A stretch of DNA of 64,000 nucleotides from Pseudomonas sp. P8_241. GTDB lineage: Bacteria; Pseudomonadota; Gammaproteobacteria; Pseudomonadales; Pseudomonadaceae. The notes below the pieces were generated by a model. The model made no database searches, had not been told where the DNA came from, and saw nothing but the letters and a program-made list of their open reading frames with translations. Location of the stretch: contig NZ_CP125377.1 of NCBI RefSeq assembly GCF_034008315.1, positions 2,306,001 to 2,370,000 of the forward strand, written 5' to 3'. Below are positions 1 to 10,275 of this stretch, one piece after another. Each line of letters begins with the position of its first letter. Position 1 is the stretch's first letter. Made by a program: the position numbers and the translations under genes.

Positions 1-2453
1 TCTTTTGCGCGATAGAGCGCAATATCGGCACGCTTGAGCAGATCCGTTGGCGTCGAGCCGTGATCGGGAATCAGTGCAATGCCGATACTTGGCGTGACCT
101 GCAGGCGCTGACCATCGAGAAACATCGGTTCGGAAAGCAGTTCGCGCAGGGTGTCGGCCAATTCGCACACCTGATCACTGACCTCGTTGCGCGAACCTTC
201 GAGCCCACTGAGCAGCACCACGAATTCATCACCGCCCAGACGTGCGACGGTGTCCTCCATGCGCACGCTGGCCTCAAGGCGGGCGGTGATGATTTTCAGC
301 ACGGTATCGCCCACTGGATGGCCGAGGGAGTCATTGATGTGCTTGAAATGGTCGAGGTCGAGGAACATCAGTGCACCACGCAAATTGTGGCGTTTGAGCA
401 GGGCGAGCTGTTGGCTCAGGCGATCCATCAGCAGCGCGCGGTTGGGCAGGTTGGTCAAGGGGTCATGGTAGGCCAGGTGACGAATTTGCGCTTCGGCGTT
501 TTTCAACAGGCTGACGTCCCGTGCGGTCAGCAGCAGGCACGCGGTTTCGTTGAGGGTGATCGGCTCGACCGAGACCTCCACGGTCAGCAACTCGCCGCGC
601 TTGTTGCGTCCGAGCATTTCCCGGTGATGAACCCGGCCCTTGGTATGCAGTTCAGCCAACAACGCTGAACGTTGTTTTTCTTCGGCCCAAATCCCGATTT
701 CGTACACCGTACGACCCACCACCTCTTCGGCGAGGTAACCGGTCAGGCGCGAAAACCCGTCGTTGACCTCCAGGTAGCATCCAGTATCACGCTCGGTGAT
801 GGTGATGGCGTCGGGGCTTGAGTGGAATGCCTTGGCAAATTTCTCCTCACTGGCCTTGAGTGCGGCTTCCGAGCGCTGCTGCTGGGTGATATCGCGCAAG
901 GTGGTGACGACGCACGGCTGTTCGCCGACGTTGATCTGTCGGCTGGAAATGACGCAGGTCAGGGACTGCCCGTCCTTGTGCATGACCTGTATCGCCACAT
1001 TGTTCAGGCCTTGTTCGCGAATGACTTGTTCGATCCGGCGCAAACTTTTCGACGATGCATCCCACAGCCCGATTTCATCGGCGCTGCGACCGATTACGTC
1101 GGCGGTATTCCAGCCGAACGTCTGGGTGAAACTGGAATTGATCTCGATGAACTGGCCTGTGTCCTGTCCGGTGACGCAGATCGGGTCCGGACTGACTTGA
1201 AACAAGGTGGCGAATTTTTCTTCTGAAGCCACCACTTTCTGTTCGCGTTCAACCTGATCAGTGATGTCCAGCAGCGTGCCGGCCATGCGCAACGGTACGC
1301 CGTTTTCATCCCGATAAAGGCGGGCGCGGCTTTCCAGATAGCGTGAGGTGCCGTCCGGCAGTTGCACGCGGTAGGTCAATTGATAATTGCCGGCCGGACC
1401 TTCGCGCAAGCTGCGGTAAGCGTCGCGCATGGTGTCGCGTTCTTCATCGGGTACCCCTTCGAAAAACGCGTCAAAGGATTCATGGAAAGGTTTGGCATCC
1501 ATCCCGTGCAGTTGAGCCGCGCGTGCCGAGCCGTAAAGCATGCCGCTGGGAATGTGCCAATCCCAGGTGCCGAGTTGCGCCGAGTCCAGGGCCAGGTCCA
1601 GACGCTCCTGGCTGTCCTTGAGGGCGTGTTCGGCAATTTTGCGTTCGGTGGTGTCGAGGAAGGTGCTGAGCAGGTACGGCTGGCCTTCAAGTTCGACCTT
1701 TTGAGCGCTGAGGATGCCGTCGTGGATCTGCCCGTTACTGGCCCGAAATTGCACCTCCATGCTGACCAGCTCGCCTTTGGCCTTGGTGGCCTTGACCAGT
1801 GCTGCCCGCTGTTCAGGCTGCACCCATAGGCCCAGCTCGAGCGTCGTGCGGCCAATCGCATCTTGTACCGGCCAGCCGAAGAGGCTTTCGAAATACTGGT
1901 TGGCTTCGGTGATCAGGCCATCTTCCTGGCGGGTCAACAGCACCATGTTCGGGCACAGGTGAAACAGCGTGGCGAAGCGTTTTTCCGAACTGCTCAACGC
2001 TTGCTCGCGCTGACGCTGGTGAGTGATCTCGCGGATCACGCCAATCATGCGTGGCCGGCCGTGCTTGTCCGGCAACAGGCTGCCGCTGACTTCCAGCCAG
2101 TGCAGGCTGCCATCGGGCCAGCGGATACGGTGGTGCATGGCCTGCTCCAGCGGCGCGCCACCGATCACGGCGTGGAAGGCGCGAATGGTTTTCGCCCGGT
2201 CTTCCGGGGGCAGCAGGTCGAGGTATTCCAGGTTGGCCGGCAACGGTTGCCGGGGATCGAAGCCGAACAACGCCTGCGTGCCTCGGGACCAGCTGATCTG
2301 CCCGCGCTCAATGTCCCAGTACCACGCACCCAGACGCGCGCCGTTAAGCGCGGCCAGCAATTGCGAGGCGCTTTCCCAACTCTGTTCCGAGTTTTTTGGA
2401 TCAAGCGCCTGAATACGCGGCATGGGCGGAATACGGTCAACAGATTTCGGCAT
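1..2453 (-). CDS. Multi-PAS diguanylate cyclase, C terminus cut by the window edge
   Basis: Sensory c-di-GMP enzyme. The frame is open from the ATG at 2453 to base 1, about 817 codons. I read roughly five PAS-type repeats, each ending in a PAC-like linker (for example 'GVIREITHQR', 'LSTFLDTTER', 'AGTLLDITDQ', 'VTTLRDITQQ', 'LTARDVSLLK'). A GGDEF domain follows: 'AYHDPLTNLPNR', then 'RLGGDEFVVLL' near residue 740 (bases 222-236), then 'SIGIALIPDHG' and 'ADIALYRAK' at the edge. The GGDEF motif is intact, so synthesis of c-di-GMP is expected. Many relatives carry an EAL domain next, which would lie outside the window. No membrane segment was seen, so it is probably cytoplasmic. The signal sensed is unknown. 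Confidence 0.9.
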   Translation of the reverse strand, partial: MPKSVDRIPPMPRIQALDPKNSEQSWESASQLLAALNGARLGAWYWDIERGQISWSRGTQALFGFDPRQPLPANLEYLDLLPPEDRAKTIRAFHAVIGGAPLEQAMHHRIRWPDGSLHWLEVSGSLLPDKHGRPRMIGVIREITHQRQREQALSSSEKRFATLFHLCPNMVLLTRQEDGLITEANQYFESLFGWPVQDAIGRTTLELGLWVQPEQRAALVKATKAKGELVSMEVQFRASNGQIHDGILSAQKVELEGQPYLLSTFLDTTERKIAEHALKDSQERLDLALDSAQLGTWDWHIPSGMLYGSARAAQLHGMDAKPFHESFDAFFEGVPDEERDTMRDAYRSLREGPAGNYQLTYRVQLPDGTSRYLESRARLYRDENGVPLRMAGTLLDITDQVEREQKVVASEEKFATLFQVSPDPICVTGQDTGQFIEINSSFTQTFGWNTADVIGRSADEIGLWDASSKSLRRIEQVIREQGLNNVAIQVMHKDGQSLTCVISSRQINVGEQPCVVTTLRDITQQQRSEAALKASEEKFAKAFHSSPDAITITERDTGCYLEVNDGFSRLTGYLAEEVVGRTVYEIGIWAEEKQRSALLAELHTKGRVHHREMLGRNKRGELLTVEVSVEPITLNETACLLLTARDVSLLKNAEAQIRHLAYHDPLTNLPNRALLMDRLSQQLALLKRHNLRGALMFLDLDHFKHINDSLGHPVGDTVLKIITARLEASVRMEDTVARLGGDEFVVLLSGLEGSRNEVSDQVCELADTLRELLSEPMFLDGQRLQVTPSIGIALIPDHGSTPTDLLKRADIALYRAK

Positions 2454-2518
2454 TGGCAAGCCTTGGGCTGAATGGGCGTTTGGCACAGGATTTCGCGGCT
2501 TTACAGGCGTAGCACAAA

Positions 2519-3409
2519 TCAGCCTTGAATCCCTGGCAGATCGAGTTGAGCGTCCAGCAGGGCCATGAAGGCCCGTGCAGCATTCGACAGTGTCCTTTCC
2601 GTGTGCAGGATATAGCCTAGCTGGCGAGTGAGTTGTATGCCCGGCAAAGGTATCCGCGCCACCTGATCATCAAGCATGGTGCGCGGCAGAACGCTCCAGG
2701 CCAGGCCGATCGAGACCATCATTTTGATCGTTTCCAGGTAGTTGGTGCTCATGGCAATGTTTGGCGTCAGACCCTGGGCTTCAAACAGGCGCTGCACGAT
2801 GTGATGGGTGAACGTGTTGCCGCCGGGGAACACGGCGGGATGCCGGGCAATGTCCGCCAGGCTGACCCTGCCGTTGGTGAGCAGCGAATGCTCCGGGGCA
2901 ACCACGAAGTCCAGCGGATCGTCCCAGACTGGAGTGGCTTTGACCAATGCGTGCGGTTCGGGCGCCAAGGTGATGACAGCCAGTTCGGCGCGGCCATGGA
3001 GAATTTCTTCGTAGGCCACTTCCGAATCGAGAAACTGAATATCCAGCGCCACCTCGGGATAGCGCCGGGTGAACTCCCTTAATAAGGGAGGCAAACGGTG
3101 CAGGCCGATGTGGTGACTGGTGGCCAGGGTCAGACGACCGGTCACTTCGCCCGTGAGGTTGGTCAGGGCGCGGCGCGTATCATCAAGGACATTCAGGATC
3201 TGGTAAGCCCGTGGCAGCAGCGCGCGACCAGCTTCGGTCAGCCCGACCTCTCGGCCCAATCGATCGAACAGTCGCACCTTCAATTGCTGCTCCAGCCCGG
3301 CGATGCGTTTGCTGATAGCCGGTTGGGTCAGGTGCAAGCGTTCGCCCGCGCCGGAGAAACTTCCAGTCTCGGCGATAGCGATAAAGGCATTGAGATTGGC
3401 CAGGTCCAT
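2519..3409 (-). CDS. LysR-family transcriptional regulator
   Basis: 296 residues. The N-terminal winged helix-turn-helix is typical of the family ('MDLANLNAFIAIAETGSFS', then 'LHLTQPAISKRIAGLE'), followed by a periplasmic-binding-protein-like effector domain. I chose the ATG at 3409 because the LysR family normally begins one or two residues before this helix; an ATG ten codons upstream (3439) is also open. It is divergent from leuC with about 150 bp between them, so it may control itself, leuCD, or both. In P. aeruginosa a LysR gene sits at the same place beside leuC. The effector cannot be read from sequence. Confidence 0.9.
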   Translation of the reverse strand: MDLANLNAFIAIAETGSFSGAGERLHLTQPAISKRIAGLEQQLKVRLFDRLGREVGLTEAGRALLPRAYQILNVLDDTRRALTNLTGEVTGRLTLATSHHIGLHRLPPLLREFTRRYPEVALDIQFLDSEVAYEEILHGRAELAVITLAPEPHALVKATPVWDDPLDFVVAPEHSLLTNGRVSLADIARHPAVFPGGNTFTHHIVQRLFEAQGLTPNIAMSTNYLETIKMMVSIGLAWSVLPRTMLDDQVARIPLPGIQLTRQLGYILHTERTLSNAARAFMALLDAQLDLPGIQG

Positions 3410-3556
3410 GGGTGTATTCCAGTTGGTTATCCAAAGCATAAAAAATATGAATTTGAGTTATTTAATGTAACCCCATAGGATCAGCCTCACAAGCCAAAGG
3501 GTTATTGAAAAAGTCAAAACCCGGGGCATAGAAACAAGCTGATGAGGAACCGTCTG

Positions 3557-4975
3557 ATGGCCGGCAAAACGCTCTACGACAAGCTCTGGGATTCGCATTT
3601 GGTCAAGCAGCGCGACGATGGCTCTGCGCTGATCTATATCGATCGTCATATCATTCACGAAGTGACCTCGCCGCAAGCCTTCGAAGGCCTGCGCCTGGCC
3701 GGGCGCAAGCCATGGCGCATCGATGCCAACATCGCGACCCCGGACCACAACGTACCGACCACGCCGGAGCGCAAGGGCGGCATCGAAGCCATTGCCGACG
3801 AGGTCTCGCGTTTGCAGGTCCAGACTCTCGACGACAACTGCGATGAGTACGGCATCGTCGAATTCAAGATGAACGATGTCCGCCAAGGCATCGTCCACGT
3901 CATCGGCCCTGAGCAGGGCGCGACCTTGCCGGGCATGACCGTGGTCTGTGGCGACTCCCATACCTCGACCCACGGCGCATTTGGTGCTCTGGCTCACGGT
4001 ATCGGCACTTCCGAGGTTGAGCACGTGCTCGCCACCCAGTGCCTGGTTGCCAAGAAAATGAAAAACATGCTGGTGTCCGTCGAAGGCCAATTGCCGTTCG
4101 GTGTGACTGCCAAGGACATCGTCCTCGCGGTAATCGGCAAGATCGGCACGGCTGGCGGTAACGGCCACGCCATCGAATTCGCCGGTAGTGCGATCCGCGA
4201 TTTGTCCGTTGAAGGCCGCATGACCATCTGCAACATGTCCATCGAGGCCGGCGCTCGCGTAGGTCTGGTGGCGGCTGACGAAAAAACCGTGGCTTACGTC
4301 AAGGGCCGCCCTTTCGCTCCGAAGGGTGCGGAATGGGAATTGGCTGTCCAGGCGTGGAAAGACCTGGTGTCCGACGCCGATGCAGTGTTCGACACCGTCG
4401 TTGAACTTGACGCGACCCAGATCAAGCCGCAAGTCAGCTGGGGCACTTCGCCTGAGATGGTGTTGGCGGTGGACCAGAACGTACCGGATCCTGCCAAGGA
4501 AATGGATCTGGTCAAGCGCGATTCCATCGTCCGTGCCTTGAAATACATGGGTTTGACCGCCAATCAGGCGATCACCGACATTCAGTTGGACCGCGTGTTC
4601 ATTGGTTCCTGCACCAACTCGCGGATCGAAGATTTGCGCGCTGCTGCGGTGATCGCCAAGGGCCGAAAAGTGGCCTCGACCATCAAGCAGGCGATCGTGG
4701 TGCCGGGTTCGGGTCTGGTGAAAGCGCAGGCTGAATCGGAAGGCCTGGACAAGATTTTCCTCGAAGCCGGTTTCGAATGGCGCGAGCCGGGTTGCTCGAT
4801 GTGCCTGGCGATGAACCCGGACCGTTTGGAGTCCGGCGAGCATTGCGCCTCGACCTCCAACCGTAACTTCGAAGGCCGTCAGGGCGCCGGTGGCCGTACG
4901 CACCTCGTTAGCCCGGCCATGGCCGCGGCCGCCGCTGTGAACGGTCGTTTCATCGACGTCCGTGAATTGATCTAA
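3557..4975 (+). CDS. leuC: 3-isopropylmalate dehydratase large subunit
   Basis: Isomerises 2-isopropylmalate to 3-isopropylmalate in leucine biosynthesis, as a heterodimer with LeuD. It is an aconitase-fold 4Fe-4S enzyme; the cluster cysteines are visible in '[14 protein letters not shown]' and '[11 protein letters not shown]'. The N terminus '[14 protein letters not shown]' is the usual LeuC start. The ATG at 3557 is preceded by GAGG at good spacing, which favours it over an in-frame ATG at 3542. 472 residues is normal. It is followed after 11 bp by leuD, so the two form an operon. Confidence 0.97.
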   Translation: MAGKTLYDKLWDSHLVKQRDDGSALIYIDRHIIHEVTSPQAFEGLRLAGRKPWRIDANIATPDHNVPTTPERKGGIEAIADEVSRLQVQTLDDNCDEYGIVEFKMNDVRQGIVHVIGPEQGATLPGMTVVCGDSHTSTHGAFGALAHGIGTSEVEHVLATQCLVAKKMKNMLVSVEGQLPFGVTAKDIVLAVIGKIGTAGGNGHAIEFAGSAIRDLSVEGRMTICNMSIEAGARVGLVAADEKTVAYVKGRPFAPKGAEWELAVQAWKDLVSDADAVFDTVVELDATQIKPQVSWGTSPEMVLAVDQNVPDPAKEMDLVKRDSIVRALKYMGLTANQAITDIQLDRVFIGSCTNSRIEDLRAAAVIAKGRKVASTIKQAIVVPGSGLVKAQAESEGLDKIFLEAGFEWREPGCSMCLAMNPDRLESGEHCASTSNRNFEGRQGAGGRTHLVSPAMAAAAAVNGRFIDVRELI

Positions 4976-4986
4976 AGGAGCGCAGC

Positions 4987-5631
4987 ATGAAAGCTTTTAC
5001 CCAGCACACTGGACTTGTCGCGCCTTTGGATCGTGCCAACGTCGACACTGACCAGATCATCCCGAAGCAATTCTTGAAGTCAATCAAGCGCACAGGTTTT
5101 GGCCCGAACCTGTTCGATGAATGGCGCTACCTGGATGTGGGCCAGCCTTACCAGGACAACTCCAAGCGTCCGCTGAACAAGGACTTCGTCCTCAACGCCG
5201 AGCGTTATCAAGGCGCCAGCGTCTTGTTGGCCCGTGAGAACTTCGGTTGCGGCTCCAGTCGTGAGCACGCGCCGTGGGCGCTGGAAGAGTACGGTTTCCG
5301 CAGCATCATTGCGCCGAGCTACGCCGACATCTTCTTCAACAACAGCTTCAAGAACGGCTTGTTGCCGATCATTTTGAGCGATGCCGAAGTCGATGAGCTG
5401 TTCCAGCAGGTCGAGGCCAATCCGGGCTATCAGTTGCAGGTCGATCTGCAAGCCCAGACCGTGACCCGTCCGGATGGCAAGGTGTTGAACTTCGAAATCG
5501 ATGCGTTCCGCAAGCATTGCCTGCTCAACGGCCTCGACGATATCGGCCTGACCTTGCAGGACGGCGATGCGATTGCGACGTTTGAGGCCAAGCATCGTGC
5601 GAGCCAGCCTTGGTTGTTTCGCGACGCGTGA
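4987..5631 (+). CDS. leuD: 3-isopropylmalate dehydratase small subunit
   Basis: Swivelling-domain partner of LeuC. 214 residues, with the family signatures '[18 protein letters not shown]' and '[18 protein letters not shown]'. A strong ribosome site (AAAGGAG) lies before the ATG. It is co-transcribed with leuC on spacing. Nothing is unusual about it. Confidence 0.97.
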   Translation: MKAFTQHTGLVAPLDRANVDTDQIIPKQFLKSIKRTGFGPNLFDEWRYLDVGQPYQDNSKRPLNKDFVLNAERYQGASVLLARENFGCGSSREHAPWALEEYGFRSIIAPSYADIFFNNSFKNGLLPIILSDAEVDELFQQVEANPGYQLQVDLQAQTVTRPDGKVLNFEIDAFRKHCLLNGLDDIGLTLQDGDAIATFEAKHRASQPWLFRDA

Positions 5632-5713
5632 TTGATCCGATATTGATGTAGTCAGGACCGGCCGATGAGGCCCGAATGAACACCCCAAGACTCACCCCAA
5701 AAAGGAAGTCCCC

Positions 5714-6481
5714 ATGACCAGCACCGCCCAGCACAGCCAGGTAGTCCAAAAGCAATTCGGCGAACAGGCTTCGGCCTACCTGAGCAGCGCCGTCCACGCT
5801 CAAGGTGCCGAGTTCGCGTTGCTACAGGCTGAGCTGGCGGGGCAGGGTGATGCCAGGGTTCTGGACCTGGGGTGTGGCGCCGGCCATGTGAGTTTTCACG
5901 TAGCCTCATTGGTGAAAGAAGTGGTGGCCTATGACCTGTCGCAGCAGATGCTCGACGTGGTGACGGCCGCGGCTGTCGACCGGGGCTTGAGCAACGTGAC
6001 CACGGTCAATGGTGCCGCTGAGCGCCTGCCGTTCGCCGATGGTGAATTCGATTTCGTCTTCAGCCGTTATTCGGCGCACCATTGGAGCGATCTCGGCCTG
6101 GCACTGCGCGAAGTGCGTCGGGTCTTGAAACCGGGTGGCGTTGCTGCGTTCGTGGATGTGTTGTCACCGGGTAGCCCGTTGTTCGACACTTACCTGCAGA
6201 GCGTCGAAGTGCTTCGCGATACCAGCCATGTGCGCGATTATTCCGCCGGCGAATGGTTGCGCCAGGTCAGCGAGGCAGGGTTGCACACCCGCAGCACCAC
6301 CCGTCAGCGTCTTCGCCTGGAGTACAACAGCTGGGTCGAGCGCATGCGCACGCCTGAAGTGATGCGCGCGGCGATCCGCGAGTTGCAGCAGTCGATGGGC
6401 AATGAAGTGCGCGAATATTTCGAGATTGAGGCCGATGGTTCGTTCAGTACCGATGTATTGGTGCTGTTTGTAGAAAGATAG
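5714..6481 (+). CDS. Class I SAM-dependent methyltransferase (UbiE-like)
   Basis: 255 residues with a Rossmann methyltransferase core. Motif I is 'VLDLGCGAGHVSF' near residue 48, followed by 'AYDLSQQMLDVV', 'LPFADGEFDFVFSRYSAHHW' and 'EVRRVLKPGGV'. The substrate cannot be told. It lies between leuD and leuB as in other pseudomonads, with an AAGGAA ribosome site upstream. Its conserved place in the leu cluster suggests co-expression, but a role in leucine synthesis is not implied. Confidence 0.9.
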   Translation: MTSTAQHSQVVQKQFGEQASAYLSSAVHAQGAEFALLQAELAGQGDARVLDLGCGAGHVSFHVASLVKEVVAYDLSQQMLDVVTAAAVDRGLSNVTTVNGAAERLPFADGEFDFVFSRYSAHHWSDLGLALREVRRVLKPGGVAAFVDVLSPGSPLFDTYLQSVEVLRDTSHVRDYSAGEWLRQVSEAGLHTRSTTRQRLRLEYNSWVERMRTPEVMRAAIRELQQSMGNEVREYFEIEADGSFSTDVLVLFVER

Positions 6482-6546
6482 GCACCGATCGATAGAATTT
6501 TTCCGGGTGCGTCCATGGGCGCACCGACTGATGACATGAGGAAAGC

Positions 6547-7629
<1,083 letters not shown>

Positions 7630-7695
7630 TCTCTCGGGCCCGCTGCCAAATTCAAGACAAAGCAGCGGCCCACATTTCAAGAAGGTGTAGTTGCG

Positions 7696-8808
7696 ATGAA
7701 ACGTGTAGGTCTGATCGGTTGGCGCGGTATGGTCGGTTCCGTGCTCATGCAGCGGATGCTGGAAGAGCAGGATTTCGATCTTATCGAGCCGGTGTTTTTC
7801 ACCACTTCCAATGTCGGTGGCCAAGGCCCGTCCGTGGGTAAGGACATTGCTCCACTCAAAGACGCTTACAGCATTGAAGAGCTGAAAACCCTCGATGTGA
7901 TTCTGACCTGCCAGGGTGGCGACTACACCAGCGAAGTCTTCCCGAAACTGCGTGAAGCCGGCTGGCAGGGTTACTGGATCGACGCCGCTTCCAGCCTGCG
8001 CATGCAGGATGACGCGGTGATCGTTCTGGATCCGGTGAACCGCAAGGTCATCGACCAGCAACTGGACGCGGGCACCAAGAACTACATCGGCGGCAACTGC
8101 ACCGTCAGCCTGATGCTGATGGGGCTGGGCGGTCTGTTCGAGGCCGGTCTGGTGGAGTGGATGAGCGCCATGACTTATCAGGCTGCCTCCGGTGCCGGCG
8201 CGCAGAACATGCGTGAACTGATCAAGCAAATGGGCGCAACCCACGCCGCTGTCGCCGATCAACTGGCTGATCCGGCCAGCGCGATCCTCGACATCGACCG
8301 TCGCGTAGCCGAAGCCATGCGCAGCGATGCGTACCCAACCGAAAACTTCGGTGTACCGCTGGCCGGTAGCCTGATCCCTTGGATCGACAAGGAGCTGCCG
8401 AACGGTCAGAGCCGCGAAGAGTGGAAGGCCCAGGCCGAGACCAACAAGATTCTCGGTCGCTTCAAGAGCCCGATTCCGGTGGATGGCATCTGCGTGCGTA
8501 TCGGCGCCATGCGCTGCCACAGCCAGGCGCTGACCATCAAGCTGAACAAAGATGTACCGATGGCCGATATCGAAGGCTTGATCAGCCAGCACAACCCTTG
8601 GGTCAAGCTGGTACCTAACAACCGTGAAACCAGTATTCAGGAGCTGAGCCCGAACAAGGTCACTGGCACCCTGAACATTCCGGTTGGCCGTCTGCGCAAG
8701 CTGAACATGGGCTCGCAATTCCTCGGCGCGTTCACCGTCGGCGATCAGCTGTTGTGGGGCGCGGCCGAACCGCTGCGCCGCATGCTGCGGATTCTGCTTG
8801 AGCGTTGA
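7696..8808 (+). CDS. asd: Aspartate-semialdehyde dehydrogenase
   Basis: Reduces beta-aspartyl phosphate to aspartate semialdehyde for lysine, threonine, methionine and diaminopimelate synthesis. 370 residues, of the long Gram-negative type. The nucleotide site is '[18 protein letters not shown]'; the catalytic cysteine is C135 in 'GGNCTVSLM'. '[17 protein letters not shown]' carries substrate and catalytic residues. AAGAAGGTG serves as ribosome site. A rho-independent terminator follows at 8828. Confidence 0.97.
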   Translation: MKRVGLIGWRGMVGSVLMQRMLEEQDFDLIEPVFFTTSNVGGQGPSVGKDIAPLKDAYSIEELKTLDVILTCQGGDYTSEVFPKLREAGWQGYWIDAASSLRMQDDAVIVLDPVNRKVIDQQLDAGTKNYIGGNCTVSLMLMGLGGLFEAGLVEWMSAMTYQAASGAGAQNMRELIKQMGATHAAVADQLADPASAILDIDRRVAEAMRSDAYPTENFGVPLAGSLIPWIDKELPNGQSREEWKAQAETNKILGRFKSPIPVDGICVRIGAMRCHSQALTIKLNKDVPMADIEGLISQHNPWVKLVPNNRETSIQELSPNKVTGTLNIPVGRLRKLNMGSQFLGAFTVGDQLLWGAAEPLRRMLRILLER

Positions 8809-8827
8809 TCGATTGAAGCAATGAAAG

Positions 8828-8862
8828 AACCCGTGCCTCTTGAAAGGGGTGCGGGTTTTTTT
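8828..8862 (+). terminator. Rho-independent terminator after asd
   Basis: Imperfect stem AACCCG...CGGGTT with an inner CC/GG stem, followed by a run of seven T. It lies 20 bp after the asd stop. Confidence 0.85.
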
Positions 8863-8885
8863 ATGGGAGTTGTGTCGCCAGTCAG

Positions 8886-8963
8886 GCCGCCATCGCCAGC
8901 AAGCTGGCTCCTACAATGATGAGCTTACTCACACCTGTAGGAGCCGGCTTGCTGGCGATGGCG
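8886..8963. repeat. REP doublet (REPIN) between asd and the usg-like gene
   Basis: Two inverted copies of a Pseudomonas REP palindrome: GCCATCGCCAGCAAGCTGG...CTCCTACA on the left and TGTAGGAGCC...GCTTGCTGGCGATGG on the right, about 20 bp apart. This is the usual head-to-head REPIN layout. Confidence 0.85.
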
Positions 8964-9058
8964 ATCTCATCGGCGCCGCATAACCCCCTGCGGAAATTGC
9001 CTGTGTGGCACCCACCCGGTAAAGTGCCGCTCCCCCCGTTTCGCCAGAGGTAAAACCC

Positions 9059-10069
9059 ATGAGCCAGACCATTGATATTGCCGTGATCGGCGCCACCGGT
9101 ACTGTCGGCGAAACACTCGTGCAGATTCTTGAAGAGCGCGATTTTCCGATCGGTAACCTGCACCTGCTGGCCAGCAGCGAATCCGCCGGCAGTTCGGTGC
9201 CTTTTCGCGGCAAGAATGTCCGAGTGCGCGAAGTCGATGAGTTCGATTTCGGCAAAGTGCAATTGGTGTTTTTTGCCGCGGGCCCGGCGGTAACGCTGAG
9301 TTTCGTTTCGCGCGCCAGTGCTGCCGGTTGTTCAGTGATTGACCTGTCCGGTGCCTTGCCACCCGATCAGGCGCCGCAAGTGGTCCCGGAAGCGAATTGG
9401 CAAATGCTCGCCGGACTGAAAAAACCGTTCCAGGTCAGCAGCCCGAGTCCGTCGGCGACCACTTTGGCGGTGGTCCTCGCGCCGTTGCTGGGATTGCTCG
9501 ACTTGCAACGCATCAATTTGACCGCCAGCCTGGCGGTGTCTGCCCAAGGCCGCGAAGCGGTCAGCGAGCTGGCGCGGCAAACCGCCGAACTGCTCAATGT
9601 GCGCCCGCTGGAGCCGAAGTTCTTCGATCGGCAGATGGCGTTCAATCTGCTGGCACAAGTCGGCAAGCCGGATGAGCAGGGGCATACGCTGCTGGAAAAG
9701 CGGCTGGTACGTGAACTTCGCCAGGTCATTAACCTGCCCGCGTTGAAGATTTCTGTCACTTGCATTCAAGCCCCGGTGTTTTTTGGCGATAGCTTTAACG
9801 TGACCCTGCAGTCGGCCAGCGATATCGACCTGGCGAAAGTAAACGCAGCCCTGGAAGACGCACCGGGTATCGAGTTGGTGGAAGCCGGTGATTATCCCAC
9901 CCCGGTGGGCGATGCGGTGGGCCAGGATGTGGTCTACGTTGGTCGGGTTCGCCTGGGTATCGACGACCTGTCGGAACTTAATTTGTGGCTGACGTCAGAT
10001 AACGTACGCAAAGGTGCCGCGCTCAACGCTGTGCAACTGGCTGAGTTGTTGATAAAAGACCTGCTGTAA
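9059..10069 (+). CDS. Usg-like paralogue of aspartate-semialdehyde dehydrogenase lacking the catalytic cysteine
   Basis: 336 residues with the ASADH fold: Rossmann start 'IAVIGATGTVGETLVQIL' and dimerisation segments such as 'VQAPVFFGDSFNVTLQ'. Where ASADH has the Asn-Cys-Ser/Thr active site, this protein reads 'SSPSPSATTLAV', so the nucleophile is absent and dehydrogenase activity is not expected. Usg-1-like proteins of gamma-proteobacteria share this loss. It sits between asd and fimV as PA3116 does. Ribosome site AGAGGTAAA. Function unknown; a structural or regulatory role is possible. Confidence 0.85.
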   Translation: MSQTIDIAVIGATGTVGETLVQILEERDFPIGNLHLLASSESAGSSVPFRGKNVRVREVDEFDFGKVQLVFFAAGPAVTLSFVSRASAAGCSVIDLSGALPPDQAPQVVPEANWQMLAGLKKPFQVSSPSPSATTLAVVLAPLLGLLDLQRINLTASLAVSAQGREAVSELARQTAELLNVRPLEPKFFDRQMAFNLLAQVGKPDEQGHTLLEKRLVRELRQVINLPALKISVTCIQAPVFFGDSFNVTLQSASDIDLAKVNAALEDAPGIELVEAGDYPTPVGDAVGQDVVYVGRVRLGIDDLSELNLWLTSDNVRKGAALNAVQLAELLIKDLL

Positions 10070-10275
10070 AAGATACTTTGCAACAAATTGTCGAATGAAT
10101 CCGGGCGAGCCTATGCTTGCCCGAATGTTGTACGCGAGCCACTGTGCGTGGCTTTGCGGAGCAACAAATGAAATGACCGCGCGCGACGACCTTCGCCGTT
10201 GCGCGCAATGCCTTGCGGCAGCGACTATCGATACGTTCTCGCTGGCCGAGGAATGTTCAAACTAAGGATGAACTA

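Noticed and set aside
3440..3556. Leucine leader peptide or attenuator before leuC
   Set aside because: No leucine-rich short ORF or terminator/antiterminator pair could be seen.
3458..4903. Long ORF antisense to leuC
   Set aside because: Mirror frame of a strongly biased GC-rich gene; no family signal.
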